The notes: generated by a model not told the origin, from the sequence alone. DNA of 64,000 nt from Vibrio rumoiensis (GCF_002218045.2 NZ_AP018687.1:95325-159324), one strand, 5' to 3'. Positions 21,659 through 31,554 are shown, numbered from the stretch's first letter. Numbers and translations: made by a program.

Positions 21659-24461
21659 ATCCCCCTCCTCCGCCACTTGTCGGAGCTCCAGTTTGAGGGT
21701 CTATACTATTTGTCGCCTCTTTACGCTTCGCATCTATGTCGATCCCCTCTAAACGCTCTAACGCCCTTTCCTGAGCATTCTTTCGCGTACCGTCAACATT
21801 AAAGTCGTTTCCAGCGCCTGTCAGCGAATCGAGATTGATTGCGTTTGGATCTGGGAACTTACCGTTCTGCTGCAATATCCCAAGCCACTCATCCAAATTA
21901 ATTTTACTCCAATCAATTTCGGCAATTTTATCTAGTGGAATACCTTCACACTGCGGGTTTTTCGGGTCTCCAAAGCTTTGGCCCAATTGCGGACGAACTT
22001 GTTCTTGTATAATACGAGAGAGTGGAGAATTGAAGCAGCAGTATGCTTCTCTCTTTTCAATACAAGCTCCTAACACCTTAGACTTACAGTAAGAACCCAC
22101 ATAAGAGCAGTTTTTTAGCGCTCTTTTGGCGTTCATTGTGAACTCTTCTTCCTCACAAGCATAAATCATTTGGATCATCACCATTGCAACAACATAGACG
22201 GTATATATCGTCATAGCGGTACTAAGCCATGTCGTTGCCGACTCCATCATCGCTTCGGCTGCCTGTTCGGATGCGGCAGCAGCAGCTTGCTCAGTTGCTG
22301 CATCCTGACCTGCTGATTTCATGACATCCATCATCACTTCTTTAACTTGCTCTTTGAGCTGGTCAATGAGCTGGTCAACAAACTGCTCTACAGGCTGAAA
22401 GAACGAATCAACCGCACCAGAGACGTTCTCTATGTAACTTGTGAACGGTTTTGTGACTTCTGTCCACCCTTGAAGTGCTGGCTCCCTAAGAACCTGATAA
22501 GCCCCTTTAAGCGCATTACCATCAGTCAAACCCATTACTGCCCCATCGAGTTTTGGAACAGCCATTATTAGGTTCAAGTAATCAGCAAGAGATATATTGG
22601 TTGGCTTTTCACAGCAATCTGAAACACCTCCAACAGCTATTTTGCACTCGCCAGCCTCTCCCGCAAATGCTGAACAAATAACGTTTTCTTCCCCGGTTGG
22701 ATTGTCATCACCGTCTTGGCCTGTGCAGCTCATATCCTGAGTCATAAACTGGGCCGCATTAAGCAATGCAGTAGCACGAGCGAAATCTGTACTTTGTGTT
22801 TTTGTCAAATCAAGACAGTCGTCGCCCATACAACGTATAGGCCCACCACATTGATACTCTGTTTCCTTTTCTAAGGTTGGAACAGAAACATCCGTTCCGC
22901 AGTCATAGGTATCCTCGTGGACGTAGCAGGTTCCAGAGCTCCCCTTAGCTCCATCAACACATTTGGAACTGATAAAGCCGCACTGTGGGTTTTCTTCATA
23001 CTTCTGACAACTATTAAGGTTCCCGCCCGTGTTTACCGGACAGTGTGTTTCACCTTGAGGGTCAGTCCAGCAGTCCATTTGACCCTTATAGAAGTCATAG
23101 TCGGCTTTAACTCGAACCTTTTTACATAGCTTTGGAATACCAGGCAAAGGTGACGGTTTGAGTTGGGATTCGCAAACTTTGATCCCGTTGATGACTGTGC
23201 AGCCTGTAGCATCAGTCGGGTCATCTATACAAGTGATCTCGCCTTCCGCAAAACCATCTACAACCCCTTTGGCTGAATCCATGCAGCTCTGTGGAGCCCA
23301 CTCATCCTTGGTAATGGCTTTTGATGGGTCATAGCGTAGCTTTATGCGGCCAAAGCCCTCACCTTCGCCACTTACTGAAACGCGGATCTTAAACGTAACA
23401 ACATCACCATCTTTCACATTCTTGAAATAGGGGGTGACATCGACATTAGGGTTACGCTCCCAACTTGTTGACAATTCGCATCGACCAGCAGTTTCTGGAG
23501 GGAAGTTGCCATCAGGGCCTGACCACACTTTAGTTTCCTGACCGGATTTACCAACCCAAACTTGCATGTAGTCATCCCACTTGGCGTACTCAAGCGTTGC
23601 AGACACTATGGCGTCTGGATTACTGACTTGTACCCGCGTGTATTCCTCATAGATCGTACAGTTACCACTCCAGTAGTTGTCACCCACTCGGCCAATCCAC
23701 AACTCAGTACAGCCTTCTCCACAAGATTTGAGGTTATATGGGCCATCATAGTGCTTCACAACAGAGGCGTCGTAGTCATGGACAACCTCACAGTCCGCGC
23801 TTTGATCTACAACACGCTGGCATCGCTCATACTCTGGAATATGCGCGTTGATGGTATTCTGATTAATAGTTGTTTCGGCAGAACAATCACCAAAGCCATC
23901 TGCTATGAGGTCCATGTCCTCATAGGTCTTTTTGCTTAGGTTAAGTACCGGGTCATTACTAAAATCAGGACGTGAACGATTAGAGGCATCGAGAAGAACC
24001 TTATATGCAGCCCCTGAGATTGATGGGTTTGCACTATTGGCATCACTCCAAAGTGACCCCTTGGCATTATTCCCCACGCTGTCCATGTCATCGCCTGACT
24101 CGTAAATGCCTTGCAGGCCTCCAACGTCAGGTTTGTTGGCATCAGGGAAATAATAACTGTCCGGTTTATTGTTAGTACCGCTTGTTCCTGGGAACAGATC
24201 ATTGACATTAATCTGGCTCCCCCCATTCATTTGGAACTGACCATCTTTCAACGTCGGCATAGAGATTGTGCCATTTTGCACAGTCCCCGAGCTCGACTTG
24301 AATGAGTTTGAGAGGTTTTGTCCGAAAGCCTGGGCCTCTTTACCTACCGCTGTTATGTCCTGGTCTTGGCTACCGTTAGCATAGGTATGTATCGGCAGCG
24401 CAGACATGGTTACTGTCAACAGCGAGGCCACAGCTCTCATAAAGTAATTATGACTTCGCAT
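21657..24461 (-). CDS. traN: TraN, mating-pair stabilisation outer-membrane protein
   Basis: The 934-residue, Cys-rich protein has a signal peptide (hydrophobic run ending near ALPIHTYA). It contains dozens of Cys, many in CxxD/CxxG contexts typical of TraN, and an Ala-rich helical stretch near residues 735-765 with a hydrophobic patch. F TraN is about 600 residues; the longer size fits the SXT/IncA/C forms. By family it lies in the outer membrane of the donor and stabilises contact with recipient surface proteins. The C-terminus is Gly-rich. ATG 24461, with GGAG seven bases upstream, was preferred to ATG 24473, which overlaps that site. A regulon dyad lies about 60 bp upstream. Confidence 0.85.
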   Translation of the reverse strand: MRSHNYFMRAVASLLTVTMSALPIHTYANGSQDQDITAVGKEAQAFGQNLSNSFKSSSGTVQNGTISMPTLKDGQFQMNGGSQINVNDLFPGTSGTNNKPDSYYFPDANKPDVGGLQGIYESGDDMDSVGNNAKGSLWSDANSANPSISGAAYKVLLDASNRSRPDFSNDPVLNLSKKTYEDMDLIADGFGDCSAETTINQNTINAHIPEYERCQRVVDQSADCEVVHDYDASVVKHYDGPYNLKSCGEGCTELWIGRVGDNYWSGNCTIYEEYTRVQVSNPDAIVSATLEYAKWDDYMQVWVGKSGQETKVWSGPDGNFPPETAGRCELSTSWERNPNVDVTPYFKNVKDGDVVTFKIRVSVSGEGEGFGRIKLRYDPSKAITKDEWAPQSCMDSAKGVVDGFAEGEITCIDDPTDATGCTVINGIKVCESQLKPSPLPGIPKLCKKVRVKADYDFYKGQMDCWTDPQGETHCPVNTGGNLNSCQKYEENPQCGFISSKCVDGAKGSSGTCYVHEDTYDCGTDVSVPTLEKETEYQCGGPIRCMGDDCLDLTKTQSTDFARATALLNAAQFMTQDMSCTGQDGDDNPTGEENVICSAFAGEAGECKIAVGGVSDCCEKPTNISLADYLNLIMAVPKLDGAVMGLTDGNALKGAYQVLREPALQGWTEVTKPFTSYIENVSGAVDSFFQPVEQFVDQLIDQLKEQVKEVMMDVMKSAGQDAATEQAAAAASEQAAEAMMESATTWLSTAMTIYTVYVVAMVMIQMIYACEEEEFTMNAKRALKNCSYVGSYCKSKVLGACIEKREAYCCFNSPLSRIIQEQVRPQLGQSFGDPKNPQCEGIPLDKIAEIDWSKINLDEWLGILQQNGKFPDPNAINLDSLTGAGNDFNVDGTRKNAQERALERLEGIDIDAKRKEATNSIDPQTGAPTSGGGGG

Positions 24462-24521
24462 TGTGTTCTCCATTTTAACCTTCCCATGCTATCTGAGAAG
24501 AGAAGGGCCACCTGTACGTGT

Positions 24522-24541
24522 AGTGGCCCTTTTGGGGCATA
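24522..24541 (-). promoter_or_regulatory. Transfer-regulon dyad upstream of traN
   Basis: GCCCCAAAAGGGCCAC on the minus strand, 61 bp before the traN start. It overlaps a GGGCCAC/GTGGCCC inverted repeat at 24505-24530. Confidence 0.45.
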
Positions 24542-24576
24542 ATCAAAAACGCCCATTCAGATTCGTTTGGTGCTGA

Positions 24577-25584
24577 TTAATTGTTGCAGCAATCATTCCA
24601 TCGCCAGATGGTGTAGATAGGGTCTTGCCCAATTGCCGGTATAGTACGCGCCAGCCCCCAGGTAAGAGTGGATTCACCAATGACGTGAGATGAATTGGTC
24701 TCTGGAACCGGATGCAATAGCGTGAATTTGTACTGCGTTTTGGGAAGTGTTGGACTGATAACACCTCTGCACATTGCCTCAGACCCCATTGTTTTCCATG
24801 CCAGACCACGGCGATGCAATGCGGCCAAAACTCTGGTGCTAAGAAGACTGCTATCACGGATAACACCTTTCCCACCGTTCTGATTGCCACTAAACGGATA
24901 CAAAGTGCCCCATGATCCTGCACACCAGAAAAGCTGTTTTAAAGGCTTTCCTGCGGTTGATGAGATAGCATCCGCTGTACACGCAGCCGCCGCAATTGGG
25001 TTTGCCACTGCCGCAGCTTCTGGGTTGGTGAAAAAGGCGAGCTCGTCATTATTCCAAGTAGGGTCAAGCTCAGACATGTACATGATGTCGAGGTCCATAT
25101 ACCCATCAGCATTACAGGTTTGCTTAATGAACAAATCGAGCATCACTAACAAAGGAAACGCATAGTAGTGATAGTGCATAAAAGAACCATCACCACCATC
25201 CATGTCGCCCATGCCGTGGTGTCCTTGGTTAGTCCTATCAAACGGGAACCTGACACCATTCAAGACAGATGAGCATCCTGGTACTCGCTGAAACTCAACG
25301 AGCCGGGCTGGCTCCCACATTGAAGTGGTAACACCTGGCCGAGGAACTCCGAGATTATCCTCGCACATGCACAGAGGGTTGCTAACGGCCTCACTTGGGA
25401 ACGAGCCGCCACCTCCACTTATAGGAACCCCAGCTACTTTGATGGGGAAAATACAGCTCCAGCAAATGTCTGTGATCAGCTTACCGCCGATAACTTCTGC
25501 ATTCTGGCACCCAGGATCAGCCGACACCGAGTTAACCCAAAAGACCGCGCTTACGGTCATGATTCGTAGTATTTTTTTTATCAT
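24577..25584 (-). CDS. traU: TraU, periplasmic pilus-assembly protein
   Basis: The 335-residue exported protein has a signal peptide ending near VSA and the conserved features of TraU: Cys pairs CWSCIFP and CMCEDNLG near the N-terminus, VEFQRVPGCSS and the Trp-rich C-terminal IWRWNDC. By family it is a periplasmic component needed for DNA transfer and F-type pilus assembly, and the many Cys need disulfide formation, in keeping with the linked dsbC. The start codon overlaps the stop of the EAL gene (ATGA), so translation is coupled. Confidence 0.9.
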   Translation of the reverse strand: MIKKILRIMTVSAVFWVNSVSADPGCQNAEVIGGKLITDICWSCIFPIKVAGVPISGGGGSFPSEAVSNPLCMCEDNLGVPRPGVTTSMWEPARLVEFQRVPGCSSVLNGVRFPFDRTNQGHHGMGDMDGGDGSFMHYHYYAFPLLVMLDLFIKQTCNADGYMDLDIMYMSELDPTWNNDELAFFTNPEAAAVANPIAAAACTADAISSTAGKPLKQLFWCAGSWGTLYPFSGNQNGGKGVIRDSSLLSTRVLAALHRRGLAWKTMGSEAMCRGVISPTLPKTQYKFTLLHPVPETNSSHVIGESTLTWGLARTIPAIGQDPIYTIWRWNDCCNN

Positions 25585-26252
25585 GGTAAGGCCTTTACGT
25601 TATTCAAATGTTTATCCATAACAGCAGGCTTTCCATGAAAGAAACCTTGCTGCCATGACAATCCAAGTAATTTGGCGCTCTCGCCTAAAGGAAAGGTTTC
25701 TACTTGTTCAGCAATTAACTGAATACCTTTCCTTCGGCAATGGACAATAGCTGGGTAATCTTCGAGAGAGCGAAGCCTTCTCGCGTCAAACTTACAGTAA
25801 CGCCAGGGATAACCACTCAAACGCTCCAGAGATGAGTGTTTATCTCCATAATCATCAAGGGCTAATTCAACTCCAGTTTCGATCAACGCATCCCATCTGG
25901 ATGCAAGTGACGCATCCTGAATGCCCTCTGTAATCTCAATCACAAAACGGCCCGAGTGGTTTTGCGCTATGGCATGAATAACCCTTGTCCATGCTTTGAA
26001 AATGACATCAGAGCGCAAAGTGTGCTCTGAGACGTTAAGAAAAAGCGTCGGATATAAATCCAAGCATTGATGTAGGTTTTTCTGGATGAACCTTGCCACT
26101 TCCATGTCCACCAGCCCCCAATGAGGTTGAGATAACAGACTGGATGGCGTAAGAACCCGGCCTTCGTCGTACCAGCGAGCCAATACCTCAGCAGCGACAA
26201 ACGAACCAGTACCGACATCTTTGATTGGTTGGAAAGCCGGGGCAAAAATCAT
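25581..26252 (-). CDS. EAL-domain protein, likely cyclic-di-GMP phosphodiesterase
   Basis: At 223 residues it is a single EAL domain with no sensor or GGDEF part. Key positions look intact: ExLxR (Glu22, Leu24), Asn73 in FLNVSE, Glu106, Asp133-Asp134 in LDDYG, Lys154, Glu182 in AEQVE and QGFFHGKP near the C-terminus. EVL replaces the literal EAL but keeps the catalytic Glu. By family it would hydrolyse c-di-GMP to pGpG. It overlaps traW upstream and traU downstream by ATGA junctions, so it is translated as part of the transfer operon. Lowering c-di-GMP in the donor could shift cells towards motility or pilus activity; that is inference. Confidence 0.8.
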   Translation of the reverse strand: MIFAPAFQPIKDVGTGSFVAAEVLARWYDEGRVLTPSSLLSQPHWGLVDMEVARFIQKNLHQCLDLYPTLFLNVSEHTLRSDVIFKAWTRVIHAIAQNHSGRFVIEITEGIQDASLASRWDALIETGVELALDDYGDKHSSLERLSGYPWRYCKFDARRLRSLEDYPAIVHCRRKGIQLIAEQVETFPLGESAKLLGLSWQQGFFHGKPAVMDKHLNNVKALP

Positions 26253-27514
26253 TCATCGCCCTCCTCGGCCAGCTCGCGGACTACGAACATCTTGCCTCTG
26301 GAGGTAATCACGCTCGGAGTATGCTCCAGCTCGAAACGAGTAATCAGATCAGGAGTTAGTAGATATACCGGTGCATCAAAGTTGTCGGTGACACTCTTGT
26401 AAGAATCCCAGCCTTTGTCTTTATCGAACGAAGTAGCGATGTAGGTGATCCTCTGTACGCCAGGCTCCCGCTTAATTTCAGGCAGTTTTTTGGCGAGCAG
26501 ATCCATTTGCTTTTTATCTAATGGGTCGAAAACCACAACAGCCTGGGTGAATGTACGAGTTCCTGGCTTGCAAACTTCTTTCGGGTCGCACAGCGGGTTG
26601 ATCACATCACCAGCATGAGCAAACACGGTGCCATCAGGAGTGCTGATGTCACTGGTGATCATCACACTGGGGTCAATCTCTCTGGTTCGAGCTTTAGAAG
26701 CTCTGGGCAGCTCATTGAAGTTCTGTTTGGTCCAAAATCGCTCAGCAGCCTGTTTCTTCTTATCTTCCCAGTCAATATTGGCAAGGCGTTTCTTGGCAAC
26801 ATCAATAAGATCAGGTTCACCTATCTTCTCTACTGGCCCCCTGACACCAAGATCACCCTTCTCGCCGTTATCAACTTCACGAGCAAGCCATACCGGATCG
26901 GACAAACCAGACACTTGGGCAACAACATTTGGCTGCTCTCCCGGCAACGGTTCATCTTCGATCATAACAATCGTCGGGACGGCTGTAATTTTGTACGTTT
27001 TGAACAATGTAGGGTTGATGATGATGTTCGGCACAGGGTCTTTCTTGGCCGCCAGCGCCTGAATAGCCTTTACCCCCTGCCCCAAGTTCATCCCCTCCGG
27101 AATACCACGGAATACAACCACAGCATCAGGCTGACCTGACACTGCCGTTAAGACATCATCTAGCCCCTGTTCACCAAGAGAAAGTGAAGCGAAAACCAGT
27201 ATCCGATGATCGGTATAGATACCTTTCTCGGCCTGCTTGAGCTGCATTTCCTTTAGTGTCTGGTTGGTAGACTGGAGCTGCTTGAAAAACGTCTTGGCTT
27301 CGGCCTGAGCCTGGTCCATGTGTTGGTTTTGCAACAAAGACGGCATTTCCATCTTCTGAGCTCTTTCGGCTATCTGTTTTCCTTGCTCAATAAGCTCCCT
27401 GTCCTGCTCTGTAAGCGGGGATTCTTGAGCGACTCCCCCACCAGCTACAGAAAGCATCAATACCGTTAAAACGGTCTTAGAACAGGGGATATGCGCGGCC
27501 AATGATTTGATCAT
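26249..27514 (-). CDS. traW: TrbC-TraW fusion protein
   Basis: The 421-residue exported protein has a signal peptide ending near GVAQ. Residues about 100-225 resemble TrbC (ILVFASLSLGEQGL, then VVVFRGIP, then a thioredoxin-like IINPTLFKTYKITAVPTIV), and the C-terminal part (about 250-421) resembles TraW (GDVINPLCDPKEVCKPGTR, VVFDPLDKKQ). F encodes these as two proteins; the fused form is found in SXT/IncA/C elements. By family both parts are periplasmic and needed for pilus assembly. The start at 27514 lies 38 bases inside the end of traF. Confidence 0.85.
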   Translation of the reverse strand: MIKSLAAHIPCSKTVLTVLMLSVAGGGVAQESPLTEQDRELIEQGKQIAERAQKMEMPSLLQNQHMDQAQAEAKTFFKQLQSTNQTLKEMQLKQAEKGIYTDHRILVFASLSLGEQGLDDVLTAVSGQPDAVVVFRGIPEGMNLGQGVKAIQALAAKKDPVPNIIINPTLFKTYKITAVPTIVMIEDEPLPGEQPNVVAQVSGLSDPVWLAREVDNGEKGDLGVRGPVEKIGEPDLIDVAKKRLANIDWEDKKKQAAERFWTKQNFNELPRASKARTREIDPSVMITSDISTPDGTVFAHAGDVINPLCDPKEVCKPGTRTFTQAVVVFDPLDKKQMDLLAKKLPEIKREPGVQRITYIATSFDKDKGWDSYKSVTDNFDAPVYLLTPDLITRFELEHTPSVITSRGKMFVVRELAEEGDE

Positions 27515-28007
27515 TTTTCACAGTCCCCCAATAGCGTGAGTCGAAACTGAATGAGCTTTTGCCCATAAACCAGTAGTTGTCATCTTTCAACGTGGATTTG
27601 CCGTAAAAATAGCTCTCTGGCAAATGCAGTTTTCCTGCAAGCTGGAGTCCTTCTCCAACGACATCACCGTTGACGGTGATCTTCCATTTATCGTTGATCT
27701 CCACCTTGTCCCCCGGCATCCCTGTTAGGATTTTGACCATGCGGGTCCCGTCCTTGTAAAAAGGCTCCATGTTCTTCGCACTAAAGGCGTACACAGCCCC
27801 TTTCTCCAATGACTGGTCTTTGAGATCAATGAGGAAGAAGGTATAACCAGGCAGGCATTTCTCTTGCTGTGGATCAATGCCGATTCGGTAGCGACTGGCA
27901 AAAGCTGCACCAGCAGCCCACAAAATAAGAAGAGTCACTCCAGCCTTAACAGCGAAGCGCTTCCAGGACTCCTTTTTGACGAAATATTTAGTGAGATGAA
28001 ATCTCAT
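27477..28007 (-). CDS. traF: TraF/TrhF-type S26 peptidase-like protein
   Basis: The 176-residue protein has an N-terminal membrane anchor (about residues 20-38) and an S26 signal-peptidase-like fold: RMVKILTGMPGD contains the general-base Lys92 and the following box. At the site of the nucleophilic Ser it has Cys51 in EKCLPGYTF. RP4 TraF, by contrast, has Ser. By family it processes or cyclises pilin or acts in pilus assembly. The Ser-to-Cys change may be a family trait or may alter activity. The start overlaps the end of the TrbI-like gene (ATGA). Confidence 0.8.
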   Translation of the reverse strand: MRFHLTKYFVKKESWKRFAVKAGVTLLILWAAGAAFASRYRIGIDPQQEKCLPGYTFFLIDLKDQSLEKGAVYAFSAKNMEPFYKDGTRMVKILTGMPGDKVEINDKWKITVNGDVVGEGLQLAGKLHLPESYFYGKSTLKDDNYWFMGKSSFSFDSRYWGTVKNDQIIGRAYPLF

Positions 28008-28321
28008 TTCAGCACCTCCTCTGGGAGATACAAATCGTTTGGCGCACCAACAACAGTGCTTGCATCAAGCACCAAATACCCTGCGTCTTTCAGCTTCAAA
28101 ATCGCGTTATTGGTATTAACCATCAGTTTTTCCAACTCCTCTTGAGAAGCTCCAGCAGGATATGCAGACGCAACCTTGGCAAAATCGACCACGACTACAG
28201 GCGGAGTTTGATTTAAGCGCTCATGGATACTTGCCGTTTGTTCGTTCATTACGAAGTAACTACCGCCAAAGCCACCAGCGGCACCAAGAACGGCAGCGAT
28301 TACGATTGATTTAATGTCCAT
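28004..28321 (-). CDS. TrbI-like protein, 105 aa
   Basis: The short protein has one N-terminal membrane segment (residues 6-25) followed by a periplasmic-type domain with PPVVVVDFAKV and helical sequence, the layout of TrbI of F-type systems, which modulates pilus extension and retraction. It lies between traC and traF, as trbI does in F-like clusters. It is co-translated with traF. Confidence 0.7.
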   Translation of the reverse strand: MDIKSIVIAAVLGAAGGFGGSYFVMNEQTASIHERLNQTPPVVVVDFAKVASAYPAGASQEELEKLMVNTNNAILKLKDAGYLVLDASTVVGAPNDLYLPEEVLK

Positions 28322-28335
28322 TAATGTCTCCCTGG

Positions 28336-30780
28336 TTATGCAGCCTGTTTACGGTTTCGCATCACGGCTTTGATAGCCTCAGGGATGCTCATGCCTTGTT
28401 TCACAAACTGGTCGATGGCGTTAACGTCCACCGGATCTGTCGAATACAGCAGCTTCTGGAAGTCGCCCACTATCAAGCGTCCTACCCCCATGCCACTCTT
28501 CGATTTAATAAAGATTTCTGAGTACACGCCCTGAATGGTGTGTACCGTCTTGAGGGTGTGGAATCCGCCCTCAGAAAGGGTCAGACGACCGCTACGCTTA
28601 ACGGATTCCACGGTTTCTTCGGTTTGGCCGAGCAGGTACATGCTGGCCGAGTTTTCTGCGATGGCGCGGCCAACAGCGTTTTCATAAAGGTCGTTGATAG
28701 ACTGGGTTGCAATAACAACTGAACCGCCATACTTACGGAATTTCCGGTAGGCGTGTTCCATAAACGTAGATACTTCACCTTCTTTGAGCAGATCCCATGC
28801 TTCATCCACGATGACGACCTTCTTGCGATTACGTTCACCAAGGAATACTTCCTGTTGGATCTGATAGATAAGCTGGAGTAGCACAACCTGACGGAGGTGT
28901 TTACGCCCTTGCAGCTCATCGAGCTCCAGTACAGTGAATTGATTCTGGAAGCTGACGTTGTTCTTACGAGAGAAATACTTGCCGTAGCTGCCCTGAGACG
29001 TAAAGGCGTAGAGCTGCTGACCAATGTCTCTTAGTCGCATATCTTCACCTTCGAGACAGCGCTCAGCGATGTCGTCAACCTTCATCTCTTTGCCTTTCTC
29101 ATCCCAAAGACGAGAAAGAACCTGCTTCAACGCAGAGATCTGCCACTCATCCAATAGGCCTTTCGCTGAGGCCATCGCACAAACTAGGCTGACAATCGCG
29201 TCCTCTTCGTCTTCATAGTTTTGTATGAGCTCGAACGGGTTAAGACAAACGTGTGTCCCTTCTTCAAAGTGAACAAAGTCACCATTGAGCATTTCCGAAA
29301 GTTTCTGGTAAGACTTACCGGCATCAATAACCCAAACCTGGGCTCCCTCAGACAGGTAGGAGAATATGAGTTCGTTGGTAAGGAACGATTTACCCGAGCC
29401 AGATTCAGCAGCAATAACCAGGTTTTTGTTCGTGTTACTGTCGTGAAGAGACAAACTCATGAGCTGGCCGTTGCGCGAAATCAGCGCAGCATGGTAGGTC
29501 CCAGTTCCCTTCCACTCACCAAACACCGGCAACACTACAGCGGCCTGCTCGGTTGTCATGGTCTTATAGCGAAATAGATCTCTTACCGCGTCACGGTCGG
29601 TGCAGAATGGCAGACAGTTGAGGAACATCGGCAGAGCAACGAACTTATCCTCCATCAGCTCGAATCGAGATTCACGCCAAATGTTTCGTGCGGCCATCGC
29701 CGCAGCTTCAACACGCTCTTTGGTCGGAGCAAACAAGACCACCGAGTAAGAGATCTTGACGGGCTTAGCCCCCTCTTTCATAGACTCATAAAGAGTGTCG
29801 AAACTCTCCTTTTTATCAGCAAGCACCGGCACGAACTTGAGCATAGGGCCGTAGGCTTGGTTTACTGTGAATTGGCGCTTACGCTCCAGAGTGTTTTTCG
29901 TACTCTCTGCCTCGGGGAAGAACACATTGGTCACGACCATGTAGTTTTCTTTGATGCTGGAGTTACCGCCACTCAGATCACCTGCATAAGTCAACGCATC
30001 ACCGAAGTAGAAAACATCAGGCAGTTTCTTCGCTGACATGACTTTTGCGTGGTAATCACCCAGTCTGAGACCGTTCTTACTGACTTCTACATCGGTGCCG
30101 TAATCGAAGACTTGCTCGCAGATAGGCTTATCCATTTCCCAGTCAACAGCATCATGCCTCCACGAAGCATCAGGCCCCCAGTTCAGGATTGTGCTCATGA
30201 TCCGGATGTAGTTCACAGCAGTCATGGTGCGAGGGCGAAGGCCAACGGTTTGAAGTGACGACTCGACCTTCGTGCGGAGCTGGGCTAGGTTTTGGAGCTC
30301 GCTTTCACTCGGGTTGTTGTTATTGATTGGAACTTTGCATGTAACAAACAGCTTGAGATCTTGAATCAGGCCATTGTCGTAGGTGCCTTTGTTGGTCTTG
30401 GCAGATATGCGGTCAGTCGTGTGATGCTGTAGGAAGTTGATTCTTTCCTTAATAACAGATGTCAGAAGCTCGTGACGGAATCCATCACGCAACCCCATCA
30501 TCCGATACATCTCCTGGTTGATGTCCGGTGATCGGAACAGAACAAACTGGAGCGTGGCTTTAGATGGAAATTCTTGGTTCAGGAAGCCGTTCATCCGCTC
30601 TTGAACTTTTTCATCGGCACCACATAGAGGCTCACACATGAAGCCAAAACCAACGCTGTGGTCGTCCATAAGGAAGACGTGATCGTCTTCGTCATAGGCC
30701 AAAACAGGAATAATCCCGGCAGCTCGCAAATGCTCCGGGATCAACGTTTCTTGGAGTTTCTTTTTAATGGTTACGATCAT
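28336..30780 (-). CDS. traC: TraC, VirB4-type secretion ATPase
   Basis: The 814-residue cytoplasmic ATPase has Walker A AESGSGKSFL in mid-protein, Walker B VVIVDEAWDLL near residue 645 and a VIATQSINDL motif after it, all typical of TraC/VirB4. By family it powers pilin handling and assembly of the F-type channel at the inner membrane. The size matches the family. Its ATG overlaps the stop of dsbC. Confidence 0.92.
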   Translation of the reverse strand: MIVTIKKKLQETLIPEHLRAAGIIPVLAYDEDDHVFLMDDHSVGFGFMCEPLCGADEKVQERMNGFLNQEFPSKATLQFVLFRSPDINQEMYRMMGLRDGFRHELLTSVIKERINFLQHHTTDRISAKTNKGTYDNGLIQDLKLFVTCKVPINNNNPSESELQNLAQLRTKVESSLQTVGLRPRTMTAVNYIRIMSTILNWGPDASWRHDAVDWEMDKPICEQVFDYGTDVEVSKNGLRLGDYHAKVMSAKKLPDVFYFGDALTYAGDLSGGNSSIKENYMVVTNVFFPEAESTKNTLERKRQFTVNQAYGPMLKFVPVLADKKESFDTLYESMKEGAKPVKISYSVVLFAPTKERVEAAAMAARNIWRESRFELMEDKFVALPMFLNCLPFCTDRDAVRDLFRYKTMTTEQAAVVLPVFGEWKGTGTYHAALISRNGQLMSLSLHDSNTNKNLVIAAESGSGKSFLTNELIFSYLSEGAQVWVIDAGKSYQKLSEMLNGDFVHFEEGTHVCLNPFELIQNYEDEEDAIVSLVCAMASAKGLLDEWQISALKQVLSRLWDEKGKEMKVDDIAERCLEGEDMRLRDIGQQLYAFTSQGSYGKYFSRKNNVSFQNQFTVLELDELQGRKHLRQVVLLQLIYQIQQEVFLGERNRKKVVIVDEAWDLLKEGEVSTFMEHAYRKFRKYGGSVVIATQSINDLYENAVGRAIAENSASMYLLGQTEETVESVKRSGRLTLSEGGFHTLKTVHTIQGVYSEIFIKSKSGMGVGRLIVGDFQKLLYSTDPVDVNAIDQFVKQGMSIPEAIKAVMRNRKQAA

Positions 30781-31484
30781 TCAGCACTCTCCAACCATGA
30801 TTTCATGTTCTTTGGGCGTCCCTTACTAACGCGGCCATCAGGAGCAACAACGAACGGAACTCCTTCAATCCCAATGAAGTGGGCTGTCAACAGCGTTTGG
30901 TCATACTGACCGGGGTCGCAATTTTCTTTTGAAGAAAGTGTGCCCAAGGTGTTATTCATCAGCGCATCGAGCGCATGAGTCTTGTCTTTCGCGCAGTACA
31001 AGTTCTTGGCGAGTCGATTAGACTCAGCTCCCAGAGCGGGGATTACGACGATTTTGAAGGTGTACTCATCTGCCAACGACTCGGACTCATCTATGAGCTT
31101 GTGACAAACAGCACATCGAGGATCGACAAATATCACGACTTCTTTGTCACCGTGCCCCATCGAGAGGGTGTTCAGCGAGTCCACGTCCATGCCCATGTTC
31201 TTGAAGTGAATACGCTCTGCCACATCGCGCATCTGGGACATAGTGTTGAGTGGTTTTTTGCTCCAAAGGTCGTAGATTTGTCCTGAAATAACAAAACGCC
31301 CGTTTTCGGAAAGGAACATTATTTGTCCGTCACTCTGAACAGCTCGAACCCCCTTAATAGGCAGCTTCACGATGTCCTCTATCTTTGCTGCTCTTGGATC
31401 GGTGATTTCCAATTTCGATGACGCATGAGCTGTGCCGGTAATAATCCCGAACACCATCAGCGCCCCAAGTAATTTTGTTCGCAT
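30777..31484 (-). CDS. dsbC: DsbC-like periplasmic disulfide isomerase
   Basis: The 235-residue protein has a signal peptide ending near AHA, an N-terminal dimerisation-type region and a thioredoxin-fold domain with the redox motif CAVC (Cys124 and Cys127) and a cis-Pro loop GVPFVV. By family it isomerises wrong disulfides, here probably in TraN and TraU, both rich in Cys. It heads an operon running dsbC-traC-trbI-traF-traW-EAL-traU with overlapping ends. ATG 31484 follows AGGGG; a regulon dyad is 71 bp upstream. Confidence 0.88.
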   Translation of the reverse strand: MRTKLLGALMVFGIITGTAHASSKLEITDPRAAKIEDIVKLPIKGVRAVQSDGQIMFLSENGRFVISGQIYDLWSKKPLNTMSQMRDVAERIHFKNMGMDVDSLNTLSMGHGDKEVVIFVDPRCAVCHKLIDESESLADEYTFKIVVIPALGAESNRLAKNLYCAKDKTHALDALMNNTLGTLSSKENCDPGQYDQTLLTAHFIGIEGVPFVVAPDGRVSKGRPKNMKSWLESAE

Positions 31485-31554
31485 GTCTATCCCCTAAAAT
31501 TGGATTACTGGATGCTGGGCAGTGTATCTGGGGGATGGGAACAGACTCGCCTCT

